A DNA stretch of 52,756 nucleotides from Gnetum montanum (taxonomy: Eukaryota; Streptophyta; Gnetopsida; Gnetales; Gnetaceae): the NCBI GenBank assembly GCA_015680685.1, contig MNCI01029723.1:65790-118545 (forward strand), given 5' to 3'. Position numbers and translations under genes: made by a program. Each line of letters starts with the position of its first letter. Within the stretch, counting starts at the first letter, position 1. Positions 33,753 to 44,848 of this stretch are shown piece by piece. A model generated the notes under the pieces. That model had not been told where the DNA came from. It saw nothing but the letters and a program-made list of their open reading frames with translations, and searched no databases.

Positions 33753-35739
33753 TAAATGAAAATTCATTCTCAAGTGAAGAAGAGGAGGAACAAGTGTTGT
33801 ACAACATAATATATTGGGTAGGTATGGGATTATTGACTAACATATAGACTGATTCAAATGGAGTAATAGACTCTAAGTTCCCAAGTATATGGAATTATAA
33901 TTTTTACAAAATGGGGTGTTCATGATAAGAGAAGTGAACACTTTGGATAACACTAACAGCCAACAACTCTTTGCAGCAGAAGAATGAGAGAGAGAAGAGA
34001 TCCCACGATCATGAATGGTCCTCATTGTGTGGTACTGCTACATCATCATTGGTGAAGATAATCTCATATCTAGTTTATGCTTTCCACTTTAATCATAACA
34101 GAATCATGAATTAGTATGAAATGTGTAACACATAACTGTTAAATGCCTTGTCTTGTCGGTGGTTACACTCAACTAGGTTGTGATTATGGTTATTTAGTTC
34201 CTTGAGTAGTGTTAGTGGGAATGTTGAAAAAATAGGGTAAATTAGATAAGCACTCCATTAAATCAAAAAAATGTTTAACACAAGAAAATACTCAACTTGA
34301 AGAGGGTATATGGATTCACAACAATAAAAAGGGAAAGTTTACTTAAAAAAGTTGTGAAGATGTGCATAATTGGATGTCATTGATGGGGTAAACAAAAAGA
34401 ATTTGATTGTAAAAGTGTCTAAGGGTAAAGAACTTAACCAACCCAACCAAAAGATATGCAAGTGGGTCCTCCCCAAATCAGGCACAGGCCTGTTATGCCC
34501 TTGCATAACTTTAAACCAAAGAGTTTGTGGGCTTTGTGGATGATTAATGGTTTCAGAAGGTTAAGTACAAAAACCTGGAAGAAACTAACTAAGAATTCTA
34601 ACACATCAAACCTAGACATCGAACTAGAGCATGAAATTAATAGTGAGGTGAGACATGGAGAGCATAGATGGATGAGAAAAAATGGAATGGAGTTCCTAAT
34701 TATGGTTACATGAAGTCCCTTGTGGATTTTGTGGTTAAATGACTTGATAGGATCCATCCTTAGTCTAGACCAAAACCAACCACGTTTAGTGACTTCTCAT
34801 CATCATTTTAAGACTAATCCATCCACTGAGACACAAGAGTGCTCACACAGAAAAATCACCATTCCTTATTAGAGAAGGAACCAGAAGTGAGAAAGGGCCT
34901 TAGTTAGAGGGGACTAGTCCCATAACTAGTGCTTGTAGCTTGTTTATTCTATCTAAGGGATGTGCTTTGGATTCCCATTGTTTGTTTTTTATTTTGAAAT
35001 GGGAACCACACCATGCAAATACATATGCATTTATTTTGTCCAAGGGTTGTGCTTTGAATTATCATTGCTTTTTATCTCTTTTTTTTTTCTTCTGATGACA
35101 ACCACACCATGCAAGGACTTATTCAACTTCCTTTTATTAGATGACACAAAATGGTAAGATGTTCATAAAAACAAACATGTAGCCAGGCAAACAGAAAAGT
35201 ACAAAGAATACTGAATCCCCTTGAAGCCACACCTTGTTCAAACCTTTGAATCCTTCCTAATTCTGGAAACTACCAAAGTCAAAAAGCTATTAAAGTTTTA
35301 TTAATGAAAAAGGGACTACATCTTTCCAAAACAAGGAAAACCATAGAGATTGTGTGGATGGGTGGATGTTGTGGACTCACTACTTGTTGCATGAAAAAGA
35401 AACCATGTCCTAATTATCCATAACAAGATTCAAAGCTAGAAACCAGACACCAACAATAAAATAACAAAAATAGTACATACCACCATCAAGCAATGCATTA
35501 CCAATGTACCTGACACTTATTAACAAAAAGTTAGAAAATCACGCCAAATAAAATAAAAAAGAATATAAAAAAAGTGTAAAATATTCAAGAAATAGCAAGT
35601 GTACTAATGATGGTGTAAAACAAAAATTAGAAAAGATCAATAACATGAAAATAAAAAGAATGTGTAAAACAAAGAATGTATAAAACAAAAATTGTGTAAA
35701 ACAAAAAATTTAAAAAATTGAGGAGTCGCTTGTATGGTT
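33753..35739 (-). other. E5 3' UTR and spacer, extra ORF missing
   Basis: Non-coding. The part near the PPT matches E2 (ggtaggtatgggattattga at 33,819; cf. 8,866) and E1 (the stretch translating as MNT-FCKN). From about 34,400 to 35,740 it matches the E1 and E2 spacers. No ORF of the extra-ORF type is present. Confidence 0.7.
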
Positions 35740-37200
35740 AGCATGGTTGACCATCTCCCCCATGAATAAGTTGAAAGGAGGAGATCTGAAATATGGAGTG
35801 TGGTTGTCCATCTGATGAGGTGCTTGTTGTGTTAGTTGGTGTATGCTCATGGAAAGGTTTAATTTGTTGGATGTTGACCAACTATTTCTTATTTAGGCTC
35901 TTAGGTTTATAGATCATCATGGCCCTAGAAGGAAAAGTCTAATAAATAATGTAAGGTCCTTCCCACAACATTTGAAACTTAGTTTGTTAAGGTATATTTT
36001 TGGGGTTCTAGTAGAGAACCTTATCTCCTGGTTGAAATTTGACTTTTCTGATTTTTAGGTCATGATGCTTTTTGTTATAGGCCTTGTGCAACTCATTAGA
36101 TAATAAGGCTACTAATTGATTTTTGTCTAGTAGGTTGAGATTCATTAGTCTTTCTTTTTTGGATAGACTTAAGTCAAGGTCAAGGTCACAAGTTGAAAGT
36201 GTATGGAGCTCAGATTGAATAGGAAGTGTTGGTAATTTTCCATACACAAGCTCATAGGAAGAGTAGCCTATAGGAAGTTTTCATGTTGAGTGGTAGGCCC
36301 AACGGGCATCATTGAGTTTTGTGCTACAGTCCTTCCTATACTAGCTAATAGTTCTTGTTAGTATCCTTATGATTTTCCTATTGGTAACCTCAGCTTAACC
36401 ATTAGCTTGGGGATGGTAAGGTGTTGTGAGTTTAGGTTCAATGCCCAAGAATTGCATGAGCTTTTGAAAAGTAGTGCTTATAAAGTGAGTACCATTGTTA
36501 AAAATTATTGCACATGGCACACCAAACCTATTTACAACATTTTGTTGTACAAATCGAGTAGTAGCAGAAGATGTATAGTCGATGATGACTACTGCTTTTG
36601 TCCATTTCATATAATAGTCAATAGCGACTATGATGTATGCCTTTCCATTTGACATGGGCATGATGGGACCCATGAAGTTAATGGCCTAGATGTCAAAGGG
36701 TTCTAGTAGTTGAATCCATTGTTGAGGTCCCTCCATTTGAGCAGTCATTCCACCATGTCATTGGCATCATTCGCAAGAGTAGATAGAATGGTGAGCATCC
36801 CTAAAGAGTTTTTGCTAGTAATACCCTGCCATCAAAATTTTAATGGCCATGCATCTCCCAGCATAGTGTCCTCCACAAGGACCTTCATGAGCATCTTAGA
36901 AAACATGCAGTTGATCAGCATTAGGGATACACTAATGAACCAAGTCATCGGTGCACACCTTATAAAGGTGTCCATTGATCTTTATAAAGTGTTTTACCTA
37001 GTGAAGAAACTATTGTTTCTTCAGGTGGTCAAACCCTTGTGTTATCTCCTGATTAAGGAGATTAGTGAGAATGCTATCATACCATTTTGGCTCATTGGAC
37101 ATCTGTTCAGTTATAGCTCCAACAAAGAGGAGTTCATCAAGAAACATGTTAGAGAGTGGACTTTCTTCCTTTTTGTTATCCCATTGCAATTAGGACAAGT
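35740..37200 (-). pseudogene. E5 integrase
   Basis: In minus-strand order: a zinc-binding N-terminus around 36,900-36,770 (AHEGPCGGHYAGR, then a CxxC remnant); a catalytic core at 36,673-36,395 with VAIDYYMKWTKA, IIFNNGTHF (the second catalytic Asp is replaced by Asn) and TPYHPQANG; and the C-terminal part at 36,395-35,740 with YELVYGKLPTLPIQSEL, LVALLSNELHKAYNKK and KFQPGDKVLY. It matches E1 at 44,340-44,848. Stops and shifts break it up. Confidence 0.85.
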
Positions 37201-37259
37201 GATCAACAACCACATTCTCAGTGCCCTTTCAATCTACCATTGTAAAATCAAATTTTTGC

Positions 37260-37600
37260 AAGATCACTAGCTATAGTATGACATGGGGGCTCATCGTTGA
37301 CTTATTAATCAAGAAGCTGATGGCATTGTCATCTTTGTGCACAAACACCTTGTATCCAAGCACATAATGCTTGAACTTTTTTAGAGCATACACCACACCA
37401 TCAATTCTTTTTCTATAGTGGTGTAGTTTAGTTGTGCATCCACAATGCTTCAGTTAGTATAGTGGACATAATATGGACATTTCTTATCATCTAACTGTGT
37501 TAGCACAGCTCCCAAGGCATCATTGGATGCAGTTGTCATAATATGAAATGGTTTGGACTAGTTGGGTGCTTGTAGGATTAGAGTTTCTACAAGTTTATCT
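37260..37600 (-). pseudogene. E5 RNase H remnant
   Basis: Between RT and integrase on the minus strand. Recognisable words are TASNDALGAVL (around the first catalytic Asp, here Asn), YYVHYTN and DAQLNYTTIEKEL (the Glu), after which the frame is lost. The domain is heavily damaged. Confidence 0.75.
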
Positions 37601-38450
37601 TTTAGTTGCTAGAATGCTTTTTCACATTTTGTGGTTTAGACAAAGGGAACATATTTCTTTGTTAGCTCAACCAATGATTTTGCAATCTTAGAGAAATTTT
37701 GTATGAATCACCGGTAGTAGCTAGTATGTCCAAGGAATGATCGAACATCTTTAACAGTTTTTGGTTGGCAGGTTATTCCTTGGATGATCCTTATTTTCTC
37801 TGCGTCCACCTCAATTCCTACTTGTGATATCCTATGCCTTAGTATAATGCCCTCCTAGACCATTAAGTGATTTTTTTGCCAATTAAGTTGTAAGTTGATT
37901 TCAACACATCATTTCAGCACTTGCTCAAGGCTATCTCAAGCTTGCTCAAATGTAGCTCCATAGGTGAAGAAGTCATCCTCGAAGACTTCCACACCACTAT
38001 CAATTTGTTGTTGAAAAATGCTCAAGACCAAGCATTGGAATGTAGTAGGAGCATTGCATAGACCAAATGACATCTTGCGATATGCAAAAGTCCCCTAGGG
38101 ACTCATGAATGTTGTCTTTGCTTGGTCTTCTAGTGCAATTTGAATTTGGTTATAGCTATTATAATAATCTAGAAAGCTGTAGTAGTAATGCCTAGATATT
38201 GTGTTGAGCACTTGATCAACAAATGGCAATGAAAAATGATTCTTGAATGTTTCCATATTCAATAGTTAAAAATTGATGCAGACCCACCACTTGCTACCTT
38301 TCTTTGGCATAATTATAAATGGGCTAACCCACTCACTATCCATAATGGGATAAATGAACCCTAACTTGAGGAGTTGCTATATTTTCTCCTTGATGATCTA
38401 CTTTAGTTTGGGGTTCAACTGCCTGTATGGCTATCATTTTGACTTCATGG
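37601..38450 (-). pseudogene. E5 reverse transcriptase
   Basis: A minus-strand RT with MPKKGSKWWVCINF, HFSLPFVDQVLNTISRHYYY, FLDYYNSYNQIQIALEDQAK, FAYRKMSFGLCNAPTTFQ and the catalytic box VFEDDFFTYG (FEDD in place of FMDD, both Asp kept), then LRHRISQVGIEVDAEKIRII and VRSFLGHTSYYR. Several stops lie in place of Gln, Trp or Arg. It is the closest relative of the E1 RT fragment at 20,395-20,974. Confidence 0.88.
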
Positions 38451-38949
38451 CTGGGTTGGTGTAGATGCGATGCTGGCATATCCTAGGATCAATTCCTATG
38501 AGTTTAGGATATGATCAAGCAAAAGCTACTGACCATCTTTCAACTACCTTTAATAGCATCTTTTTTTATTCTGGAGAAAGTTTTGCATTGATTATAACTA
38601 GCTTTCCATTTTTCAAAAACACATGTTTCATTTTGGCTAGTAGAATTTTTAGTTTAAGGGGCTCTTGCTTGAATGTTTCAGGAATTTCCAACTCTCCCTA
38701 GTGAGTATCATCATTTGTGTTATTAGAGAGTTGGTGATGAACTTGCTCAAGTTCATCTATGCTCATGACATATGCACATGTTAGGCTTTTAGTTGGTTCT
38801 ATACAAAGTGTGTTACTTTCAAAATAAGCAATTAGCCACTAAGTACCCTCTTGTTTTATGGCTACTACGTATAAACACCTTTGAATTTTTTCTTCTAGTG
38901 CACACTACTTGCATACAGAGATAGATGCTTGATTTATGACCTAAAGTTT

Positions 38950-39533
38950 CTACACACAATTACACCCTGTATCATTGTACACGATGCATGGAACTCTCTT
39001 CTTCTCAATATTTCCAAATGGGTTTTCTTTAGATGTCTCTAGGGAAAGATCTCTGATGTGCATTCTTGCATCGATGATGCTTAGCCATGCCTTTTCCATT
39101 ATGATTGGGAAATCCCCTTTGTAGTTCTCTTCTTTGATTACTAGAAAGTGAGTAGGACAAGGCCATCCATAGATAGTGGTCACAATGTCTTCTACTAGTC
39201 CCAATGGAATAGTAATGGACTGGTCTACCAATTTTAATCTTATGTTGCTCTTCTTAAGAGGAGGAAAGTTCTAGGCAGTGTACATCTTATGAAAATTAAA
39301 TTAACACCAAAACTTGAATCAAGAAGAGCTTTGCATGGTTTGTTCCCAATAATTTGCAAATAAATTAGAGAACTTCTAGTGGCTAATTTCCTGGGAAGGT
39401 TTCCTACACAAATCCAATTAGATATGGTATGAGTGAGCATTACAGTATGGATCTTAGGTAGAGTTTGGTTTGAAGGAGGCTTGAAGGAATTTGATACAGA
39501 GGAGGAAGATGTAGGAGTAGGATGGTCAACCAC
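38950..39533 (-). pseudogene. E5 protease region
   Basis: 39,533-39,240 includes the active-site area CKALLDSSFGVNLIF, where the usual D-LG-A reads DSSF-G. 39,231-38,950 is open and matches the C-terminal half (MVDQSITIPLGLVEDIVTTI, PIIMEKAWLSIIDARMHIRD). A frame change separates the two halves. Confidence 0.8.
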
Positions 39534-39539
39534 AGGTGT

Positions 39540-41989
39540 ATGTGAAGGCTTAGGTGGATTACAGGGTTAGAAAAAAGGTCTTTTCTTTGATCAGGCATTT
39601 GACTCCTTCGATTGATGATTCAGTTGCATATTAATAGCCCTAGTAGCATTATGTTGTTGTAGTTGGGTTAGCAATTCACCTTGCATAGGTAGAGAAGGTG
39701 GTAGCTATGTGGGTGGAGGAGGAGCATGTGTAGGCATAGGAGGAGGATAAGGGTAAGAGGTGGTATCCCTTCTTTCATGTGGAGAATGGGCTCGATAATA
39801 ATCTGAAGGGTTGTAGTGAGGTTAGAAATTAGAAACATGACTTGAAGAGTCACATGGAGACATGGGTTGCTGAATGTAGTAACCATATGGACCAGGCTGC
39901 TAGTAAGGGTTTTGTTGCCTATGCGATGCCAATGCCCATGATTGTGGTTGTTGCCATTGTTGATACTGTTCATACGATTGTGGTGGAGCTCCACTTGTAG
40001 AATATAGTTGTTGTTGGTGGAACTACCTGAGATTACCTTGAGGATAAGGTAACCTACTAGATGTTTGCCTTTGCGTAAGTCGTGGATGTAAGAAATACAC
40101 TCTAGACTCTTGCAGATGTGATACAATGGGGCAACATCCCTTAGGATGTTCCTATTGACAGACGTCACATTCATGATCATCATTTGATTCATTGTCTACA
40201 ACTTCTCCAATTGTAGCAATCTTTCCCTTAACTTTGTGATATGCACATTTAGCTTCCTTGCACCTCTTGCACTTGTGGTCACTACCTTATTCTTTGGACT
40301 CTTTAGCAATTTTGAGAATAGCTTGGAATTTGTTATCCATTGAATTCCATAAGTAATAAACCTTGGTCATAAGTTGAGATTGGAATTTTTGAAGTGGCAA
40401 GGTTTTTTTATTCACCCCCTCATCAAATATGAACTCATCCTCTCTATCGCAGAATCAAAGCTTCCTCTTGCGAATAGAAGGATTGCATTTGTACTCTTTT
40501 TTACTTTTTTTTCTTAGTTCATCCTCCTCTTTGGTGACTTGCTCTATTAATATTTGTATCTAATGGGCACTTAGTTCTGATAGTCGCCCCTAGGCATAGA
40601 CACCTAGGGTTCCCCTCATTTTTGATTAAAGCCCGTCTACTATGTGGTGAAGATGATTTAGTTGAGAATAACCATGGCTTGGACATTTGTGCATTATGGT
40701 ATAGTATCGGCCAATGACAGCATCCAAGGGTGCATGCCTTCCTTGTTTCCATCCTTAAATTTGCTTCCTTAAATTGGACACTCTAGAGTACATTTGATAT
40801 TTATCATTGAATAATTCTAGCATGGTACTCCACCATCTGATAGATTCTAGCTCTAAGGACTGGTACTAGTTCTCTACTTCTTTGATGAGTGTTTTAGGGA
40901 ACAACCTCAATTTCTACCACTTGTTCTCTATGTTTTGCAAGGCACATGCATCTTGGAAAGCTTAAAGATGGTTTTGTGGATTAGAGTTATATCCCCATTC
41001 AAATTGAGGAATGTTATTCATGTTAAACCATTTGATTCAACTATTCTTCACATTCCTTGTTGAAATTCTTACTACCTCTACAATATTAAGCATACTTCAA
41101 GTAGCAAGTAGAGGCTCATCGAGGCCTTGATCATGGGGCCTATAATGTCCTCGACTACCCCTTCGTTCATTGTGATGTGCCTCTCTTGAACATTTGTGCC
41201 TTTGATCTTATCTTTCTTGATAGTTCCCTCGATCATTTTGGTCCTGTTGATCATTTTGTTCGTTTTGGTCACCTCCATCATGGTCTCACATTTTGTAGTC
41301 ATGGTTAGAGCTAGAGGAAGAAGGAGATGATGAAGGGGAAGAGGAAGGAGAACCAGCACCATCATGATGCCTACTTCCACCTTTTCGGTGATCATGACCA
41401 CAATCACGATCTTACTTCTTGTTTGCATCCCTGTCCTAACTTGCCCCTTTGGGTCCTTCTTTGTCATTGGATCCCTTGTTACCAAAGCTAGGATTGTGAA
41501 TTGTGGAGTGTAAGTTTTGGTTTTGACCTCCATCACCAAAGTTAAAAAGAGGAGTTTCATTGAATGAAAAACCCCCCAAAGATGGGTTCCCCACTATCTT
41601 ATTGGTACAATAGGAATGGAGAATCGTTAAGTCCTTTTTCCTTCCAAAAATTCATAGCACTGCTTTAGCTACCAATTCCATAGATGTTGTATTTTAGTGG
41701 GATGATAATCCTTGGGATTAGTATCTTCCATAATATACTCTACATGGTAGTCTTAGAGACCACATTGTATAAGCATTTGGTAGAGCATTGCAGGAATAGC
41801 TCGATTGGGTGGCAACACGATGTTGCCTTCCATGTTGTACCACTGTAGCTATTCATCCTAGTGTAGGATGAAGATGAAGTTCAGTACATACTCATTAGGA
41901 TGAGTATTTACAATTTGACATTGTTGAGGCACTAGCTAATAAGCTTTATTAGTCTTGGGCGGTGAATCACTCCTGTGAGAAGAAGACAT
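39540..41989 (-). pseudogene. E5 gag
   Basis: It likely starts at ATG 41,989 (MSSSHRSDSPPKTNKAY). In order: a conserved N-terminus (FILH, MEGNIVLPPN) as in E1; an Arg/Asp/His/Ser-rich region (about 41,450-41,150); the DEPLLAT motif; a capsid-like region (FEWGYNSNPQNHL, ELFNDKYQMYSRVSNLRKQI, HIVDGL) over about 41,020-40,600; a zinc knuckle CX2CX3HX4C (CDVC...HPKGCC) near 40,131-40,170; and a long Gln/Tyr/Pro-rich tail (about 40,050-39,600). Stops and frame changes are present. Confidence 0.8.
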
Positions 41990-42130
41990 TTTTAGTTAGC
42001 AAAATAAAAATTACAGTGTGCTTCTAAATATTTGTTGTAGTAAGTGTAAGATAAGGTATGACTCTAAGGTTCATCCAATAAGTTAAATACTTATCACTAG
42101 GTCTTAGATAGCACACAAAATAACCAAAAG

Positions 42131-42150
42131 ATCCCTGGTAACGATGCCAA
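42131..42150 (-). other. E5 primer binding site (Asp-tRNA type)
   Basis: On the minus strand TTGGCATCGTTACCAGGGAT next to the 5' LTR; a mutated version of the E2 primer site. Confidence 0.85.
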
Positions 42151-42957
42151 TGATGAGTGGCGAGGTACCCCTACGTCCAACCATACAAATCACTAAGGTG
42201 TTACACACGATCTGGTTGAATTTCATAGACCTATAGTTATCTAGTATATTAGCTCTTCTAGGAAGTGAAATGGGTGTTGAAAATGTTTGTTGTCTTCCCA
42301 AATCCACTTGTGAGGTTCAAGGGTATGATTTAAGTGTAATTGACGTATATGATTTTTTTTACTTTATATTTTGTAGATTTGATCGCCTACAATAAGAATG
42401 AAGAGTAGAGTAATTTAAAATCTAATTTGTTATTGCCTATCTAGCCTAACATAAGTAACCATCCCACTTTCTTGAACACATCCTGAACACATATAGTGTT
42501 GCTGGGCTACCAAATGTTAAGTGTTGCTAGGTTACCAAGTACTATATGTATGCTTGAAGTGATCATGCTCATGTTTATTAACAACTAGAAATAAATTACT
42601 TAATTCAAATGCATTAAAGTAAAGAGCAAAAAAGTAAAATGCATTAAAGAAAATATTAATCTATTCTTAGAGCTGTAAGAATTGTCAAAAGAGTTCATTT
42701 TATTCCCATCACACTGCTTCGCTCAGATACATTAGTGCTCGTACAAACAACCGTACACACTTAGACTCCTTTTGTGGGCACTCAGAAAATATTCTAACTC
42801 CAAGGAAAATAAATGGCAAGAGCTTCACTACTCTGATTGAAAACTAACTTGAAAACTACCCAAAAATTAGAGCCCAAGTGCTATATTTATAGGCCAGGAT
42901 ATATACCCTAACGTTGCGTACATGACATCATAGCCACTGGAAAATAGTGATTCATCA
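42151..42957 (-). repeat. E5 5' LTR
   Basis: 807 bases, tgatgagt...attcatca. TATA box on the minus strand (CCTATAAATA) at 42,884-42,893. Upstream of it only one tgatgtcatg unit remains (about 42,910-42,935), compared with the longer cluster in the 3' LTR. Confidence 0.92.
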
Positions 42958-43927
42958 ACAACCAACCAATTAAAATTGTTGGGACAGAAAGGCCAAAACA
43001 AGCAAAAAACCCTCAAAAACCCAACAAGACTTAGTTTTTCTCCAAAAAAGTTCTACACCCACATAGATATGACCCTAGCAATCCCAAATCCAGGTTCAAA
43101 GTAATCAAAAACTATCCACAAAGCTTAGAAATCAGAAAAATGTGGAACGAAAGAAGAGAGAAGAAACAAAAATGAGAGAACAGGTTCCTCTACATTTGTT
43201 AATGCAAACACACCCATAGAAAAGAATAGAAACCCAAAACCCAATTTCTATGGGTATGCGGTGGTGAGGCAATGGGTATAAAAAAAAAAAAAAACAAACA
43301 AACATATAACCTATACTTGTTACTATATGCTTTATATAAAGAAAAACCAACAATGTGTTTCTTTTCTCATTGGACATGAGTTCACTTTTTAGTTTGTTTC
43401 TTTTGAATTGTTTATTATTATTTTTAAATGAACTATTTTTGTAAGCTATCTTTGTTTTTTTTTTCATCCACAACTAATGCCGTGAACTTTGATAATGTAT
43501 AACAAACACATCGGGACTCTAAATCAAAATCCATTTGAACCTATGAGATCCTTATCATATGCTCTACACATTCATATGCCAAAATCACACCCGAACATCA
43601 TGCAACATAGTGCTATAGTACAAATGCATAAATACCAAAATTATACATAAAGCATAAATCCATACTGGATAGGTGCTCTTGTACCCAAGTCCAACACCTC
43701 TGCCAGCAACCTCACTTGTCTAACACATCACATAGGGCTAGTGTACATAATCATGCTAGTTAAGCATGTAAAGGCATCATAATCATAACATAAAGATGAA
43801 ACCTCATAACACATAAAATACATTTATATTACATTAACTTGTTCCCAAAAACCCACTAGGACTCCACACATCATGTATAAATTATAAGCGTATGATCATA
43901 CCTAATGTCTTTTGATGGGATGTAACA
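42958..43927 (-). repeat. Solo LTR of the E3 family, right part
   Basis: Begins with the second copy of ACAAC (42,958-42,962), the E5 target duplication, and ends gggatgtaaca at 43,927. It matches the first part of the E3 LTR (16,714 to about 17,560) in reverse. A poly-A stretch lies at 43,281-43,294. The 113-codon open frame here (43,132-43,473) has no counterpart I would call a gene. Confidence 0.85.
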
Positions 43928-44339
43928 TATATAATGCATATATATAATATAAACTATAATGTTTATATAATGTATATATAATATTAATTAAAATAAACTA
44001 ATAAACTAATATAAAAAACTAAACTAAAATATAATAAATATTAATTAAACACTAATTAAGAATATAAAATCAATTGAAATGCATGCCTTTGACAAAAATG
44101 CTTATTAAAAATTGAACCAATTTTTGGGGTTTAACAGTTCACCCCAAATCTCCCAAGATGTTTGTTGCTTCCCAGAGACATCTTTCTTCATCTTTCTTTG
44201 TATAGTGAGTCCTTTATTTCTTGTTCATAGCCTTGCCCAATCCAAGTTCTTGTCCTACAAGCACAACAAGCACATATACAAGAAAACAAACTTGTTTTCC
44301 ATTTTTCTTAATGTTTTGACATATGAAAACCATAAGGTC
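43928..44339 (-). repeat. Possible LTR and PPT of an unidentified minus-strand element
   Basis: Right of the solo LTR, AT-rich sequence ends at 44,131 with ggggtttaaca, which on the minus strand is a typical LTR start TGTTAAACCCC. It is preceded in reading direction by a purine-rich stretch (GGGAGATTTGGGGTGAAC, 44,132-44,149), a plausible PPT. The rest to 44,339 is not E1-like and may be the tail of that element. No coding domain is recognised. Confidence 0.35.
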
Positions 44340-44848
44340 CACGCAAAGTACTAACACTTCTCATCCAAGTAGAGCTCTGTACACTGTCAATTGCTTGTGA
44401 CCTTTACCTTGACCTTAGCCTAGCACAAAAAGAAAGGTTCATAAATCTCAACATGCTAGATGAGAATCGACTGGTGGCCCTGTCATCTAATGAAGTGCAC
44501 AAGGCATTTAATAAATAATGACATGACCTTAGAATCAGAAAAGTGAAATCTCAACTAGGAGATAGGATCATATACTGGAGTCCCACACACGTACCACAAA
44601 TAACTAAGTTTTAAATGTTGTGGGAAGGATCTTACATCATCTATGAAACCTTTCCTTCTAGGATCATGTTAATATACAAACTTGAAATCCCAAATAAAAA
44701 GCTATTAGTTAACATCCAAAAATATAAATCTTTCCATGAACCCAAGAAAGCCAGTGACCAAAACACCTCAATGGATGGACAAACATGGTTAAATTTTCAG
44801 ATCTCCTCTTTCCAACTCAGTTGTGGGGTAGATGGCCATTCATGTTGA
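44340..44848 (+). pseudogene. E1 integrase C-terminal domain
   Basis: The plus strand resumes E1 pol with the C-terminal part of integrase. It matches E5 nearly residue for residue: SLAQKERFINLNMLDENRLV corresponds to SLSKKERLMNLNLLDKNQLV in E5, followed by LSSNEVHKAFNK and HDLRIRKVK. The last part is open at 44,615-44,848 (LWEGSYIIYETFPSR...FQISSFQL). The catalytic core is absent because of the deletion or insertion complex to the left, so this is only a remnant. Confidence 0.85.

Larger units (their letters stand above)
32890..42957 (-). mobile_element. E5: minus-strand Ty3/gypsy element with pol but no extra ORF
   Basis: LTRs are 32,890-33,740 (3') and 42,151-42,957 (5'), with perfect target duplication ACAAC (32,885-32,889 and 42,958-42,962). 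The PBS is beside the right LTR and the PPT beside the left. Internal order on the minus strand is gag, protease, RT, RNase H, integrase, spacer, short 3' UTR. It belongs to the E1/E2 family. The extra ORF found in E1 and E2 is absent: sequence homologous to the spacer (34,400-35,740) is followed by 3' UTR homologous to E1 49,590-49,640, with only about 0.4-0.6 kb between. All enzymes are damaged. Confidence 0.92.

Noticed and set aside
36710-37270. 186-codon plus-strand open frame, the longest N-free frame apart from known domains
   Set aside because: It is exactly antisense to E5 RNase H and integrase coding sequence and has no recognisable motif, so it is a shadow of the minus-strand gene.
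16714-43927. Treating the E3 LTR and the inverted solo LTR as ends of one large element
   Set aside because: LTRs of one element lie in the same orientation; these are inverted, and the second has its own flanking duplication and no primer site.
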